From Stenotrophomonas acidaminiphila (GTDB lineage: Bacteria > Pseudomonadota > Gammaproteobacteria > Xanthomonadales > Xanthomonadaceae), in assembly GCA_002951995.1 (NCBI GenBank), contig CP019797.1, forward strand, positions 1,782,501-1,846,500: a DNA stretch of 64,000 nt, read 5' to 3'. This document shows positions 23,378 to 34,515 of this stretch, one piece after another. The notes below the pieces were generated by a model. The model did not search any database, was not told where the DNA came from, and worked only from the letters and a program-made list of their open reading frames with translations. The stretch's first letter is position 1; each line of letters starts with the position of its first letter. Made by a program: the position numbers and the translations under genes.

Positions 23378-24115
23378 TCACACTAGCTGGTCCAATGCCT
23401 GCCGCAATGCACTTACCTGTTCCGCATCGGATTGGATCCAGTCGCTTTCCAGGCCGATGAGCGCCGGGTTGTGGTGGCGCATGGTCGAGCGGCGTAGCGC
23501 CTTCGCCGAGGCATGGAGTTCGGTGCAGCCGCTGTATTCGGCGATCGTCGCGATGTTCCGCGCATTCAGGCCGGCGCCGGCCATCAGCCCGATGCGCCCG
23601 CCGGCCTGGGTGACCAGTTGCCGCAGCACGTGGCGGCCGGCCATGGCGCTGGCGGCGCCGCCGGAGCTGAGGACGCGCTGGCAACCCAGGTCGATGATCG
23701 CTTCCAGGGCCGCCGGCAGATCACGGGCGGCGTCGAAGGCACGGTGGAATGTGGTGCCCAGCGGGCCGGCCGCCGCGACCAGTTCCCGGCACAGCGCGAC
23801 GTCGACATCGCCGTCAACGGTGAGCGCGCCGATCACCACGCCATCGCAGCCCAGTTGCCGGCAGCTTTCGATGTCGCGCAGCATGATCTCGGCTTCCTGG
23901 GTGTCGTAATGGAAATCGCCCGGTCGCGGCCGGATCAGGACGAACAGCGGAATCCGCAGGCGGTCGCGGGCCACGGCGACACTGCCGCGCGACGGCGTGG
24001 TGCCGCCCTGGGCCAGGTTGTCGAACAGTTCGATGCGGTCGGCGCCGCCGGCCTGCGCGGCCAGCGCCGAGGCGACCGAGTTGCTGGCGATCTCCAGCAG
24101 GCGGCGCCCGCTCAT
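23378..24115 (-). CDS. cutC: CutC family protein
   Basis: A 245-residue TIM-barrel protein of the CutC family. Typical blocks are LEIASNSVASALAAQAGGAD near residue 7, ELFDNLAQGGTTPS near 29, LIRPRPGDFHY near 56, FHRAFD near 112 and SGGAASA near 147. The family was linked to copper homeostasis; its biochemical activity remains unsettled. The ATG at 24115 overlaps the stop of the asparaginase gene (ATGA), so it is the last gene of the glk operon. Its 3' end lies only 31 bases from the phage boundary. Confidence 0.9.
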   Translation of the reverse strand: MSGRRLLEIASNSVASALAAQAGGADRIELFDNLAQGGTTPSRGSVAVARDRLRIPLFVLIRPRPGDFHYDTQEAEIMLRDIESCRQLGCDGVVIGALTVDGDVDVALCRELVAAAGPLGTTFHRAFDAARDLPAALEAIIDLGCQRVLSSGGAASAMAGRHVLRQLVTQAGGRIGLMAGAGLNARNIATIAEYSGCTELHASAKALRRSTMRHHNPALIGLESDWIQSDAEQVSALRQALDQLV

Positions 24116-25116
24116 GTCTGCTCGCTGGTGTAGACCGAACGGGAATCCAGCAGCGTGTCCTGCCTGCGCGCATCGCAGACCGCGTACACGAAGCCGCGAT
24201 GCAGGGCGTAGGCGCCGACGTCGCCGTTCCTGCCCATGGCAAGGAAGCACACCTGCAGGGTACGGCTGGCTTCGGGGCGCTTGTGCACTACCCGCTCGAT
24301 GGCTTCGCGGCAGGCGTCGGCCGGCGAGCGTCCCTGGCGCATCAGTTCCACTACCAGGAACGAGGCCGCGTTGCGGATCATTTCCTCGCCCATGCCCGAC
24401 GCCGTGGCCGCGCCGACTTCGTTGTCGACGTACAGCCCGGCACCGATGACCGGGCTGTCACCGACGCGGCCGTGCATCTTGAAGGCCATGCCGCTGGTGG
24501 TGCAGGCACCGGCCATGTGGCCGTTGCCATCGATGGCGAGGATGCCGAGGGTGTCGTGGTTGTCCTTGTCGCCCGGGCGCCCGCGACGCTCGGCGTTGAT
24601 CTGCGGCGCGTAGTGTTCGGTCTTCAGCCATTCGCGCCAGGCGTGTTCGGCTTCCGGGGTGAGCAGCCTGCGCCGCTCGAAGCCCTGCTGCACGGCGAAC
24701 TGCTGCGCGCCCTCGCCCACCAGCATCACGTGCGGGGTCTGTTCCATCACCCGGCGCGCGACCGATACCGGGTGCAGGATGTCGCTCAGCGCCGCGACCG
24801 ATCCGCAACGGCCATCGCCGGCCATGATGCTGGCATCCAGCGTCAGCACGCCATCGCGGTCCGGGTTGCCGCAGCGGCCCACGGTGGGGTTGCACAGGTC
24901 GCTTTCGGCCCAGCGGGCGCCCGCCTCTACCGCATCCAGCGCGCTGCCGCCGGCCGCCAGTACCTTCCACGCGGCCTGGTTGGCGCCGACGCCGAAGTCC
25001 CAGGTGGAGACCACGCGCGCGCCATTGGCGGCCATGGGCGATGCCAGCATGCGTGGCGCGGCGCCGGCGGTGGCCAACAGCAGCGAGGTCTGCAGGAACT
25101 GCCTGCGGTTGTTCAT
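24112..25116 (-). CDS. N4-(beta-N-acetylglucosaminyl)-L-asparaginase (glycosylasparaginase)
   Basis: A 334-residue N-terminal-nucleophile hydrolase that releases the GlcNAc-asparagine link of N-glycoproteins. A twin-arginine-like signal (NNRRQFLQTSLLLATAGA) predicts export to the periplasm. The autocleavage site lies before the threonine in NHDTLGILAID near residue 182, where the new N-terminal Thr becomes the nucleophile. The GMGEEMIRNAASF segment near 250 and preceding glycines form the substrate pocket. The ATG at 25116 follows GGGAGAGA and overlaps the glk stop (ATGA). Its link with glucokinase suggests use of host glycan sugars. Confidence 0.9.
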   Translation of the reverse strand: MNNRRQFLQTSLLLATAGAAPRMLASPMAANGARVVSTWDFGVGANQAAWKVLAAGGSALDAVEAGARWAESDLCNPTVGRCGNPDRDGVLTLDASIMAGDGRCGSVAALSDILHPVSVARRVMEQTPHVMLVGEGAQQFAVQQGFERRRLLTPEAEHAWREWLKTEHYAPQINAERRGRPGDKDNHDTLGILAIDGNGHMAGACTTSGMAFKMHGRVGDSPVIGAGLYVDNEVGAATASGMGEEMIRNAASFLVVELMRQGRSPADACREAIERVVHKRPEASRTLQVCFLAMGRNGDVGAYALHRGFVYAVCDARRQDTLLDSRSVYTSEQT

Positions 25117-26156
25117 AACGTCTCTCCCGTGGGAATGCGGCCGCGGCCGCTGGTGTCCGCATGCCAGGCCAGCGCGCCGAGCACGCCGAGTTCGCCGTCG
25201 TCGATGCGCCACACCGGCACCCGCTGCAGCGTGGACGACAATGCGCCCTTGGCCAGGAAGCGCTGCTGGAACCCGCCTTCGTGCAGCCACGGGGCGAGAT
25301 GCCCGGTGATGCCGCCGGTGAGGTAGACCGAGCGGGCGCCGAAGGTGAGCGCGAGGTCGCCGGTGACGCTGCCCAGCCACGCGCAGAACGCGCGGATGCT
25401 GGCCAGTGCGAGCGGGTCATCGGCGGAACGCGCCGCCTGCACCAGCTCGGCCGGCGTCTGCCAGCGCGGTGCCACGCCTTCGCGCTCGCAAAGGCAGGCG
25501 TGAAGCGTCATCAGCCCGGGGCCGGACAGGATGCGCTCGCAGTCCACATGCCCATGGCGCTGCAGCAGCATGCGCAGCACGTCCAGCTCCAGCGCGTTGC
25601 CGGCGCTCAGCGCGGCGTGCCCGCCTTCGCTGGCCAGTACCGGCGGCTGGCTGTTCTCAAGGCGCAGCGCCACACCCAGCCCGGTGCCGGGGCCAAGCAC
25701 CAGGGCCGGGCTACCGTGGTCATGGGCGGGGTCGCCGGACAACGGGTGCAGCGCATCGCGCGCGACGTGGGGGATGGCCTGGGCCACCGCCACGAAGTCG
25801 TTGATCAGCTCCAGTTCGCCCAGCCCCGACTCACGGCGGGTGGCGGCCAGCGAAACCGGCCACGCCAGGTTGGTGTTGAGCAGGCGGTCGCCCTCCAGCA
25901 GCCCGGCGATGGCCACCACCACGCGGCCAACCGGCGGCAGCGCAGGATCGGCGCGCAGGCCGCTGGCGTAATCCTGCAGGATCGCCGCCAGGCTTGGATG
26001 TTCGGCACAGGCGTAGCGGCGGAAACCGTTGATGCGGATCGGCTCGCCTGGTCGCAGGGTGGCCCAGCCCAGCCGGGCGTAGGTTCCGCCGACGTCGGCA
26101 CCGATGATGGTCGTTGCCGGTACCGGCTCGCTCACTCTACCCTGCTCTACCGGCAT
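25113..26156 (-). CDS. glk: Glucokinase
   Basis: A 347-residue ROK-independent, Glk-type glucokinase. The N-terminal phosphate motif is IGADVGGTYARLGW near residue 18. NTNLAWPVS and ELELINDFVAVAQAIP near residues 93-128 contain the catalytic aspartate region. LGPGTGLGVA near 153 and the adenosine motif TGGITGHL near 287 are intact. It phosphorylates glucose entering from periplasmic oligosaccharide breakdown. It heads a three-gene operon with one-base-shared ATGA junctions to the asparaginase and, through it, to cutC. Confidence 0.92.
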   Translation of the reverse strand: MPVEQGRVSEPVPATTIIGADVGGTYARLGWATLRPGEPIRINGFRRYACAEHPSLAAILQDYASGLRADPALPPVGRVVVAIAGLLEGDRLLNTNLAWPVSLAATRRESGLGELELINDFVAVAQAIPHVARDALHPLSGDPAHDHGSPALVLGPGTGLGVALRLENSQPPVLASEGGHAALSAGNALELDVLRMLLQRHGHVDCERILSGPGLMTLHACLCEREGVAPRWQTPAELVQAARSADDPLALASIRAFCAWLGSVTGDLALTFGARSVYLTGGITGHLAPWLHEGGFQQRFLAKGALSSTLQRVPVWRIDDGELGVLGALAWHADTSGRGRIPTGETL

Positions 26157-26209
26157 GTCGTCTTTCGATCGCTACAGATGGAAAGCGGATCATGCGTTGG
26201 AAAGCCGGT

Positions 26210-26596
26210 TCACGCCAAGGGGCGCAACAGTCGCCAGGTGGCCCAGCCCAACGCGGTCATCGACAGCGAGCCGGCCAGGTGCAGGCCCATGGTCGCCAGC
26301 GCCCAGCCCAACTGCTGGCGCAGGAACAACTGCACCACCTCGGCGGAGAAGGTGGAGAAGGTGGTCAGACCGCCGAGCAGGCCGGTCACCACGAACAGGC
26401 GCCACTGCGGCGCGATGTCCGGGCGTACCGCGAACCATGCCAGCGCCAGGCCGATGGCGTAGCCGCCGAGCAGATTGGCGGCCAGCGTGCCCAGCGGAAC
26501 GGTGGAATGGAGCGGATTGAGCCATACGCTCAGGCCGAACCGCAGCCATGCCCCGATGGCCGCTCCGACGCCTATCGCCATAAAGGAAAGCCACAT
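26210..26596 (-). CDS. crcB: Fluoride channel CrcB/Fluc
   Basis: A 128-residue four-helix membrane protein, acting as an antiparallel dimer to export fluoride. GVGAAIGAWLRFGLS at residues 8-22, GTLAANLLGGYAIG near 36-49 (the pore asparagine) and TGLLGGLTTFSTFSAE near 70-85 (the phenylalanine/threonine track) are all present. Start at ATG 26596. No fluoride riboswitch is visible in the short gap before rarA, so expression is probably constitutive or driven from upstream. Confidence 0.93.
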   Translation of the reverse strand: MWLSFMAIGVGAAIGAWLRFGLSVWLNPLHSTVPLGTLAANLLGGYAIGLALAWFAVRPDIAPQWRLFVVTGLLGGLTTFSTFSAEVVQLFLRQQLGWALATMGLHLAGSLSMTALGWATWRLLRPLA

Positions 26597-26663
26597 CGGC
26601 TGATGTCTCCTGTTGCTGTCATGGAAACCGCGCAAGGTTGCCGGGCGCGGCACGGGGCGCCGC

Positions 26664-28034
26664 TCAGTCCTTTGTCGAGTCGCCGCCCCTGGCCTGTTCG
26701 CGTGCCGCGCGCAGCCGGTCGAGCTTTTCCTTGAGCTTGATTTCCAGCCCGCGCTCGACCGGCCGGTAGTACACGCGCTCGCCCATCCCGTCGGGGAACG
26801 CGGTCTGGTCCAGGGCGATGCCGCCGGCGACGTCGTGGTCGTACTGGTAGCCCTTGCCGTAGCCGAGGGTCTTCATCAGCCGCGTCGGCGCGTTGCGCAG
26901 GTGCAGCGGTACCGGCAGCGACCCCAGTTCACCGACGTCGGCGCGGGCGGCGTTCAGTGCCGCATAGGCGGCGTTGGATTTCGCGGTGCTGGCCAGATAG
27001 ACCACCAGGTTGGACAGGGCGATATCGCCCTCCGGCGCGCCGATGCGGTCGTAGGCGTTCCAGACGTTGATCGCCATTTCCAGGGCGCGCGGGTCGGCCA
27101 GCCCGATGTCCTCCACCGCCATGATGGTCAGGCGCCGCAGCAGGTAGGATGGGTCGCAGCCGCCATCGAGCATGCGCGCCAGCCAGTAGATCGCGCCGTC
27201 CGGGTTGGAGCTGCGCACCGACTTGTGCAGCGCCGAGATCTGGTCATAGAACTGCTCGCCACCCTTGTCGAAGCGGCGGGTGCGGTCGGCCAGCACCTGC
27301 AGCAGGGTGTCGGGGGTGATCCGCCCGCCCTCGCCCGCCGCCAGCTCGGCGGCGATTTCCAGCAGGGTCAGTGCACGCCGCACGTCGCCGTCGGCGGCGC
27401 GGGCGATCTCCAGCAGCGATTCGCGGGAGACCTGGATGACCTCGCCGCCGAGCCCGCGCTCGCCATCGTCCAGGGCGCGCTGCAGCGCTTCGGCCACGTC
27501 CTCGGGCGACACCGCCTCGAGCACGTGCACCCGGCAGCGCGAAAGCAGCGCGGAGTTGAGCTCGAACGACGGGTTCTCGGTGGTGGCGCCAACGAAAATG
27601 ATGGTGCCGCGCTCGATGTGCGGCAGGAAGGCATCCTGCTGCGACTTGTTGAAGCGGTGCACCTCGTCGACGAACAACACCGTGCGCCGGCCTTCGGCAA
27701 ACCGCTGCGCGGCCTCGGCCAGCACCTGGCGCACGTCGGGCAGGCCCGACAGGACCGCCGAGATCGCGCGGAACTCGGCATCGGCATAGCGTGCCAGCAG
27801 CAGCGCCAAGGTGGTCTTGCCGCACCCCGGCGGCCCCCACAGCACCATGGAGTGCACCCGGCCGGACTCGATGGCCCGGCGCAGCGCGGTATTGGGCGCC
27901 AGCAGGCGCTTCTGCCCGACCATTTCGTCGAGCGTGCGCGGGCGCATGCGTTCGGCGAGCGGGCGCATGCCCTCCCGGTCCGCGCTCAACAGGTCGGCAG
28001 GAGGGTCGGAGAACGTGTTTCTGGATCTGGCCAC
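26664..28034 (-). CDS. rarA: Replication-associated recombination protein A (AAA ATPase)
   Basis: A 456-residue AAA+ protein of the RarA/MgsA/WRNIP1 family acting at stalled replication forks. RMRPRTLDEMVGQKRLL near residue 29, Walker A GPPGCGKTTLA near 67, Walker B VLFVDEVHRF near 118, sensor TTENPSF near 151 and the arginine finger region (SALLSRCRV) are visible. The C-terminal MgsA domain extends from about 240 to the end. It starts with GTG at 28034. It sits downstream of lolA and ftsK on the same strand, a common order in this family of bacteria. Confidence 0.93.
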   Translation of the reverse strand: MARSRNTFSDPPADLLSADREGMRPLAERMRPRTLDEMVGQKRLLAPNTALRRAIESGRVHSMVLWGPPGCGKTTLALLLARYADAEFRAISAVLSGLPDVRQVLAEAAQRFAEGRRTVLFVDEVHRFNKSQQDAFLPHIERGTIIFVGATTENPSFELNSALLSRCRVHVLEAVSPEDVAEALQRALDDGERGLGGEVIQVSRESLLEIARAADGDVRRALTLLEIAAELAAGEGGRITPDTLLQVLADRTRRFDKGGEQFYDQISALHKSVRSSNPDGAIYWLARMLDGGCDPSYLLRRLTIMAVEDIGLADPRALEMAINVWNAYDRIGAPEGDIALSNLVVYLASTAKSNAAYAALNAARADVGELGSLPVPLHLRNAPTRLMKTLGYGKGYQYDHDVAGGIALDQTAFPDGMGERVYYRPVERGLEIKLKEKLDRLRAAREQARGGDSTKD

Positions 28035-28108
28035 GCCGGCATTCTAGCGTGGCCGCAGGTGACGGCGACCGTCATTGCGCCGCCCGCTATCGGGGCTGGC
28101 TGCGGCGC

Positions 28109-28747
28109 TCAACGCTCGCCGATGACGTCCACGTTGCTGGCCGGGGTGAAGCGGAAGGTGCCGGCGGCGAAGCCCGGGTTCTTCTTCCAGCCGCTGAAGT
28201 CGATCACCGTGCGCTGGCCGACCGCATCGACCACTTCCATGCGGCTCAGCCCGCCCTGGCCGAAGCCGAGTGCGGCGTACTGGAAGCTGGCATCGGTTTC
28301 GCGTTTGGGGCTCAGCGACAGCCACTGCAGGCCATCGCGCGGAGCCGCCTCTTCGCTGACGTCGTACTGGCGTTCCAGCTGCGCCGGGTTGATCAGCGCG
28401 GTCAACGGGCTGTTCTGCTCCTCCTCGCCCTGGCTGCGCACGGTGGCCTGCTCCAGGTCGGGTTCGTAGACCCACACCTTGCTGCCGTCGGCGACGATCA
28501 GCTGCGGATGCGGGCGGGTGTACTCCCAGCGGAACAGGCGCGGTGCCGACAGTGCGACGCGGCCGCTGGACGACTCCTTGAGCTTGCCGCGGGCGTCGAA
28601 CACCTGCTGGCTGAACTGCCCGTCCAGGCCGCGGAGGCCATTGGTGAAGGACTTCAGGTCGTCGCGCGCGCCGGCATGGGCGTCGGCGGCGAGACCGGCC
28701 GCGGCCAGGGCGACGGCAATCAACGTGGGACGCAGGAAGACGTTCAT
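28109..28747 (-). CDS. lolA: Outer-membrane lipoprotein carrier protein LolA
   Basis: A 212-residue periplasmic chaperone carrying lipoproteins from the LolCDE transporter to LolB. The signal peptide (FLRPTLIAVALAAAGLAADA) is cleaved after AHA near residue 24. LDGQFSQQVFDARGKLKESS, RPGLFRWEY-like (RLFRWEYTRPH) and the VWVYEPDLEQATVR segment are family hallmarks. Start at ATG 28747. It follows ftsK after a 90-base gap. Confidence 0.93.
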   Translation of the reverse strand: MNVFLRPTLIAVALAAAGLAADAHAGARDDLKSFTNGLRGLDGQFSQQVFDARGKLKESSSGRVALSAPRLFRWEYTRPHPQLIVADGSKVWVYEPDLEQATVRSQGEEEQNSPLTALINPAQLERQYDVSEEAAPRDGLQWLSLSPKRETDASFQYAALGFGQGGLSRMEVVDAVGQRTVIDFSGWKKNPGFAAGTFRFTPASNVDVIGER

Positions 28748-28838
28748 GGCGGTAGTCATCGATGGACGGGGGAATGGGCAGAGTCTGCCCGGCATAAACT
28801 GAATGGGCGGCAATCGCGATCGAATGCCGCCGCGGCAC

Positions 28839-31199
28839 TCACTTGGGCGGCGGCGGTGCCAGCACGCTGCGGTCGCCGTTGTGCTCCGGCGCGCTGACCA
28901 CGCCGGCCGCTTCCATCGCTTCGATCAGGCGCGCGGCGCGGTTGTAGCCGATCTTCAGCCGCCGCTGCACGCCGGAGATCGAGGCGCGCCGGGTCTCGGT
29001 GACGATGCGCAGCGCCTCGTCGTACAGCGGGTCGGATTCGTCGCCACCGCCGCTGGATTCGGGCAGGCCGGTGGCGCCGACCACCACCCCGTCGCCCATG
29101 GTCTGGACCTCGTCCAGCACGCCCTCGATGTAGTCGGCCGGGCCGCTGGCCTTGAGGTGCTCGACCACCCGGTGCACTTCCTCGTCGGAGACGAACGCGC
29201 CGTGCACGCGGTCCGGCATCGCCGTGCCCGGCGGCAGGTACAGCATGTCGCCATTGCCCAGCAGCGCTTCGGCGCCGGACTGGTCGAGGATGGTGCGCGA
29301 GTCGATCTTGGAGCTGACCTGGAACGCGATGCGGGTCGGGATGTTGGCCTTGATCAGGCCGGTGATCACGTCCACCGACGGGCGCTGGGTGGCCAGGATC
29401 AGGTGGATGCCGGCGGCGCGCGCCTTCTGCGCCAGGCGCGCGATCAGTTCCTCGACCTTCTTGCCGACGATCATCATCATGTCGGCGAATTCGTCGATGA
29501 AGATGACGATGAACGGCAGCGGCTCCAGCGGGCGCGGCGCCTCGCCCATTTCCGGGTTGGGCTTGAACAGCGGGTCCATCAGCGGCTGGCCGGCGTCGAT
29601 GGCGTCCTTGATCTTCTTGTTGAAGCCGGCCAGGTTGCGCACGCCCACCGCGCTCATCAGCTTGTAGCGGCGCTCCATTTCGGCCACGCACCAGCGCAGG
29701 CCGTTGGCGGCCTCCTTCATGTCGGTGACCACCGGCGCCAGCAGGTGCGGGATGCCCTGGTAGACGCTGAGCTCCAGCATCTTCGGGTCGATCATGAGCA
29801 TGCGCAGGTCTTTCGGGCTGGCCTTGTACAGCAGGCTCAGGACCATGGCATTGACCGCCACCGACTTGCCCGAGCCGGTGGTGCCGGCCACCAGCAGGTG
29901 CGGCATGCGCGCCAGGTCGGCCACGGTCGGGCGGCCGGCGATGTCCTTGCCCAGCGCCAGGGTCAGCACGCTCGCCGACTTGTCGTATTCCTTCGAGCGC
30001 AGCAGCTCGGACAGGAAGATCATCTCGCGGGTGACATTGGGGATTTCCAGGCCGATCACCGACTTGCCCGGGATCACGTCGACCACGCGCACCGATTTCA
30101 CCGACAGCCCGCGGGCGATGTCCTTGTCCAGCGAACTGATCTGGCTGACCTTGATGCCCGGCGCCGGTTCGATCTCGAAACGGGTGATCACCGGGCCCGG
30201 ATAGGCGCCGACCACCTGGGCGTCGATGCGGAAGTCCTTGAGCTTGAACTCGATCTGCCGCGACAGCGTTTCCAGGGTCTGCTCGTCGTAGCCCTTGGGC
30301 TGCGGCTTGGGGTCGTCCAGCAGTGCCAGTGGCGGCAGGTCCGAGCCGTCGCCATTGACGCCCTGGAACATCGGGATCTGGGTCTCGCGCTTGGCGCGTT
30401 CGCTCTTCTCGATGACCGGCACCGGGCGCGGCTCGATCTTCACCGGCTCGCGCCTGGCGCGCACTTCGGCATCGACCTTGCGCACTTCCTCGCGTTCCTC
30501 GCGCAGCGCCCGGGTCTGCTGCCAGGCGCTGGCCTGTTCCTTCTTGCGGTCCAGCAGCGGGCCCAGCGCCAGCACCCACTTGCCGATCTTCTCCATCACC
30601 CAGAACCACGACAGGCCGGTAGCCAGGGTGATCGAGGTCAACAGCAGCACCAGCAGGAACAGGTTGCTGCCGACCGGGCCGAAGCCGCTCTGCAGCGACT
30701 TGCCCACCAGCACGCCGAGGCCGCCACCGGCGCGGGCGACATCGCCCGGCGGCAGGCGCAGGTAAAGGAAGCCGGTGGCGCCGATCAGGAAACCGACGAT
30801 GCCGACCAGCCGCAATGCCGGGCCGAGGTCGTCGTTGTTGCCGCGGTCCTCGCGGTTGAGCCCGAACATGGCGATCCAGGCCACCGCCGCCAGCATCAGC
30901 GGAATCAGGTAGGCCACGTAGCCGAACAACTGCCGCAGCACGTCGGCGATCCACGCCCCCACCCGGCCGCCCATGTTGTGGATCGGGGCGACCACCGAGC
31001 CGGCCTGCGACCAGCCCGGGTCCGCCGGCGAATAGGTGAACAGGCTGGCCAGCAGGTACAGCAGTGCCGGCGCGATCGCGATCAGCGCCAGGTCACGCCA
31101 CAGCCTGTTGCGACGTGGATTGTCCGCGGCGGCCGCCTGCTTGCGCGCGTTGCCGCTCGGGCCAGCGCCCTTGTCACGTTCCGGGACCTGTTTCGCCAC
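28839..31199 (-). CDS. ftsK: DNA translocase FtsK
   Basis: A 786-residue cell-division DNA translocase. Four or so membrane helices occupy about residues 30-180. The RecA-like motor follows, with Walker [13 protein letters not shown] near residue 440 and Walker [12 protein letters not shown] near 560. The C-terminal winged-helix gamma domain ([20 protein letters not shown]) reads polarity sequences and activates XerD at dif. The linker is short compared with E. coli. It starts with GTG at 31199, divergent from trxB. Its target dif lies 12.8 kb away in this window and is occupied by a phage. Confidence 0.95.
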   Translation of the reverse strand: MAKQVPERDKGAGPSGNARKQAAAADNPRRNRLWRDLALIAIAPALLYLLASLFTYSPADPGWSQAGSVVAPIHNMGGRVGAWIADVLRQLFGYVAYLIPLMLAAVAWIAMFGLNREDRGNNDDLGPALRLVGIVGFLIGATGFLYLRLPPGDVARAGGGLGVLVGKSLQSGFGPVGSNLFLLVLLLTSITLATGLSWFWVMEKIGKWVLALGPLLDRKKEQASAWQQTRALREEREEVRKVDAEVRARREPVKIEPRPVPVIEKSERAKRETQIPMFQGVNGDGSDLPPLALLDDPKPQPKGYDEQTLETLSRQIEFKLKDFRIDAQVVGAYPGPVITRFEIEPAPGIKVSQISSLDKDIARGLSVKSVRVVDVIPGKSVIGLEIPNVTREMIFLSELLRSKEYDKSASVLTLALGKDIAGRPTVADLARMPHLLVAGTTGSGKSVAVNAMVLSLLYKASPKDLRMLMIDPKMLELSVYQGIPHLLAPVVTDMKEAANGLRWCVAEMERRYKLMSAVGVRNLAGFNKKIKDAIDAGQPLMDPLFKPNPEMGEAPRPLEPLPFIVIFIDEFADMMMIVGKKVEELIARLAQKARAAGIHLILATQRPSVDVITGLIKANIPTRIAFQVSSKIDSRTILDQSGAEALLGNGDMLYLPPGTAMPDRVHGAFVSDEEVHRVVEHLKASGPADYIEGVLDEVQTMGDGVVVGATGLPESSGGGDESDPLYDEALRIVTETRRASISGVQRRLKIGYNRAARLIEAMEAAGVVSAPEHNGDRSVLAPPPPK

Positions 31200-31423
31200 C
31201 TTGGACCAGACCTTAGAAATGCAGGGTTAGTGATTGATATTAAACGACACGCGGCCCCGTTTCATCCGCCCGATGCAGCGGGTGACGGGCACGGCAGCGA
31301 AAGGACATCGGCACGCATGCGGAGCGTCGGCGACGGGGGCGACCGTGGGTGCGGGCGGTCCGGTGGGCCGCGCAGTTCCATCACTGCGCCTTGATTCACC
31401 GGAGCCCGGTCTCCACTCTATGA

Positions 31424-32464
<1,041 letters not shown>

Positions 32465-32488
32465 GCCCGGCCGTCCCGGCAGCCGGGC

Positions 32489-33379
32489 ATGGACAAGGTG
32501 TTCGCCAAGCAACTGCTGTTCCACGGCAGCTGGCTGGTGTTCCCGGCCATCGTCTGGCTGCTGTGGCAATGGCGCCGCCGCCGATACCGCGCCGTGCTCG
32601 TAATCCTGCTGCTCGGCTGCGGCCTGTTCGCGTGGGCGCGCTTCATCGAGCCGCAGTGGATCCGCGTCGCCCATACCGAGCTGCGCGGCACCGGCATGCA
32701 CGTGCGCATCGCCCTGGTCAGCGACATCCACCTCGGGGTCTACAAGGACCGCCGCTTCCTCGAGCGGCTGGTGGCGCGGCTGGATGCGCTGCCGGTGGAT
32801 GCGGTGGTCATTGCCGGCGACCTGACCTATGAACCGCAGCGGCTGGTGCTGTCCGAAGCGTTCTCGCCGCTGTCGGCGCTGCGGGTGCCGGTCTACGCCG
32901 TGCTCGGCAACCACGACCAGCAGGCGCCGGGCCCGGACATCGATGCCGCGCTGCGTGCGGCTTTGCGCGCCAATGGCGTGCGCATCATCGAAGGTATGCG
33001 CCTGGTCGATGCCGGCGGCATCCGCTGGGCCGGCCTGGGCGACCGCTGGGCCGGCAAGGATGCTCCGGGCTTCCTGCATCGGCCGCCCGGTCGCGCGCCG
33101 GCGATCGTCGTCGCGCACAACCCCGACAGCGCCATGGACCTGCTGCCGGGCGATGCCGCCATCGTCCTGGCCGGGCATACCCACGGCGGGCAGATCCGCA
33201 TCCCCTGGCTGTACCGCAAGGTCATCCCCAGCGCCCACGGGTTCGACCGCGGGGAACAGGTGGCAGCGGCGGCGGCCGGTCCGGTGCGGGTGTTCACCAC
33301 CCGCGGCGTGGGCGAAGTCGGCCTGCCCCTGCGCCTGTTCAACCCGCCGACCATCGACGTGCTGCAACTGCGGCCATGA
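32489..33379 (+). CDS. Membrane-anchored metallophosphoesterase (YaeI-like)
   Basis: A 296-residue protein with two N-terminal hydrophobic segments (about residues 10-24 and 34-49). A calcineurin-like phosphoesterase domain follows. Metal-binding motifs are ALVSDIHLG near residue 75, VVIAGDLTY near 107, LGNHDQ near 139, and GHTHGGQ near 231. Such proteins are often linked to lipid or cell-envelope phosphate ester cleavage, but the substrate is unknown. Its TGA overlaps the ATG of the next gene (ATGA). Confidence 0.85.
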   Translation: MDKVFAKQLLFHGSWLVFPAIVWLLWQWRRRRYRAVLVILLLGCGLFAWARFIEPQWIRVAHTELRGTGMHVRIALVSDIHLGVYKDRRFLERLVARLDALPVDAVVIAGDLTYEPQRLVLSEAFSPLSALRVPVYAVLGNHDQQAPGPDIDAALRAALRANGVRIIEGMRLVDAGGIRWAGLGDRWAGKDAPGFLHRPPGRAPAIVVAHNPDSAMDLLPGDAAIVLAGHTHGGQIRIPWLYRKVIPSAHGFDRGEQVAAAAAGPVRVFTTRGVGEVGLPLRLFNPPTIDVLQLRP

Positions 33380-34515
33380 CGTCTTCCCTGCAAGTGCGGG
33401 TGCTGCCGTCCCTGGCCGAGGTAGGGGCGGCACAGTGGGATGCCCTGCACGACCGGCGCAACCCGTTCGTCAGCCACGCCTTCCTTGCCGGCCTGGAGCA
33501 GCACGGCTGCCTGCGCCCGGAATGGGGCTGGCAGCCCTGCCACATCACCCTGTGGCGCGGCGATGAACTGGCCGCCGCGGTGCCGGGCTACCTGAAGCAC
33601 AACTCGCACGGCGAGTTCGTGTTCGACCATGCCTGGGCCGATGCGTATGCACGGCATGGGCTGGCTTACTTTCCCAAGTGGCTCGGCGCGGTGCCCTACT
33701 CGCCGGTCACCGGCCCGCGCCTGCTGGCCCGCGACGCCGCCGACCGGCGCCTGCTGCTGGAAGCGATCGCCGCGCATGTGCGCGCGCAGGGGCTGTCCTC
33801 GGCCCATGTCAATTTCCATGTCGCGGCCGAGGACACGGCTTTCGATACGGACTGGCTGCGGCGCGCGGACGTGCAGTTCCAGTGGCAGCGCCGGCCCGGC
33901 TGGCAGGATTTCGACGGCTTCCTCGCGTCGATGGACCACAAGCACCGCAAGAACATCCGCCAGGAGCGCGCGCGGGTGGCGCGCAGCGGCATCGGCTTCC
34001 GCGTGGTCCACGGCGACGAGGCAAGCGCGGCCGACCTGGACGCGATGCATGGCTTCTACCTGCAGACCTTCGCCGGGTACGGCAATGCGCCGGCGCTGAC
34101 CCTGCCCTTCCTGCGGCATCTGGCCACCGCCATGCCGCGGCACCTGGTGATCTTCCTGGCCGAACAGGATGGCGAGCCGATCGCCGGCGCGCTGTGCCTG
34201 CGCGGTGGCGAGACGTTGTACGGTCGTTACTGGGGCGGCGCCGCCCTGCCCGGCCTGCATTTCGAGACCTGCTACTACCAGGGCATCGACTATTGCCTGC
34301 GCGAGGGGCTGCAGCGCTTCGAGCCGGGGGCGCAGGGTGAACACAAGCTCGCGCGCGGGTTCCTGCCGACCCTCGTGCGCAGCCGGCACTGGGTTGCCGA
34401 TGCGCAGTTCCGCCAGGCGCTGCGCGAGTGGTGCGCACGCGAGGAGCGCGATGTCGCACGCTACGCGCAGGCGCTGCGGCGGCACTCCCCGTTCCGCGAC
34501 GGCGACGGCGCATGA
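33376..34515 (+). CDS. FemAB-like N-acyltransferase (PF04339/DUF482)
   Basis: A 379-residue protein of the GNAT-fold FemAB-like group. Recognisable blocks are NPFVSHAFLAGLE near residue 29, FVFDHAWADAYARHGLAYFPK near 84 (partly shown), MDHKHRKNIRQERARVARSG near 186 and GRYWGG...CYYQGIDYC near 290. These proteins are thought to add amino-acid or acyl groups to envelope components, though substrates are not defined. It is coupled to the phosphoesterase. Its stop TGA overlaps an ATG that opens a decayed copy of the aat 5' end, so aat was its original downstream neighbour. Confidence 0.8.
   Translation: MTSSLQVRVLPSLAEVGAAQWDALHDRRNPFVSHAFLAGLEQHGCLRPEWGWQPCHITLWRGDELAAAVPGYLKHNSHGEFVFDHAWADAYARHGLAYFPKWLGAVPYSPVTGPRLLARDAADRRLLLEAIAAHVRAQGLSSAHVNFHVAAEDTAFDTDWLRRADVQFQWQRRPGWQDFDGFLASMDHKHRKNIRQERARVARSGIGFRVVHGDEASAADLDAMHGFYLQTFAGYGNAPALTLPFLRHLATAMPRHLVIFLAEQDGEPIAGALCLRGGETLYGRYWGGAALPGLHFETCYYQGIDYCLREGLQRFEPGAQGEHKLARGFLPTLVRSRHWVADAQFRQALREWCAREERDVARYAQALRRHSPFRDGDGA

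Noticed and set aside
26597..26663. Possible fluoride riboswitch before crcB
   Set aside because: The gap is only about 67 bases and shows none of the conserved pseudoknot elements I could recognise.
28803..31394. 863-codon open frame on the plus strand opposite ftsK
   Set aside because: An antisense by-product of high-GC codon use. The product is Arg/Gln/His/Ala-rich without family motifs, whereas ftsK on the other strand is complete.
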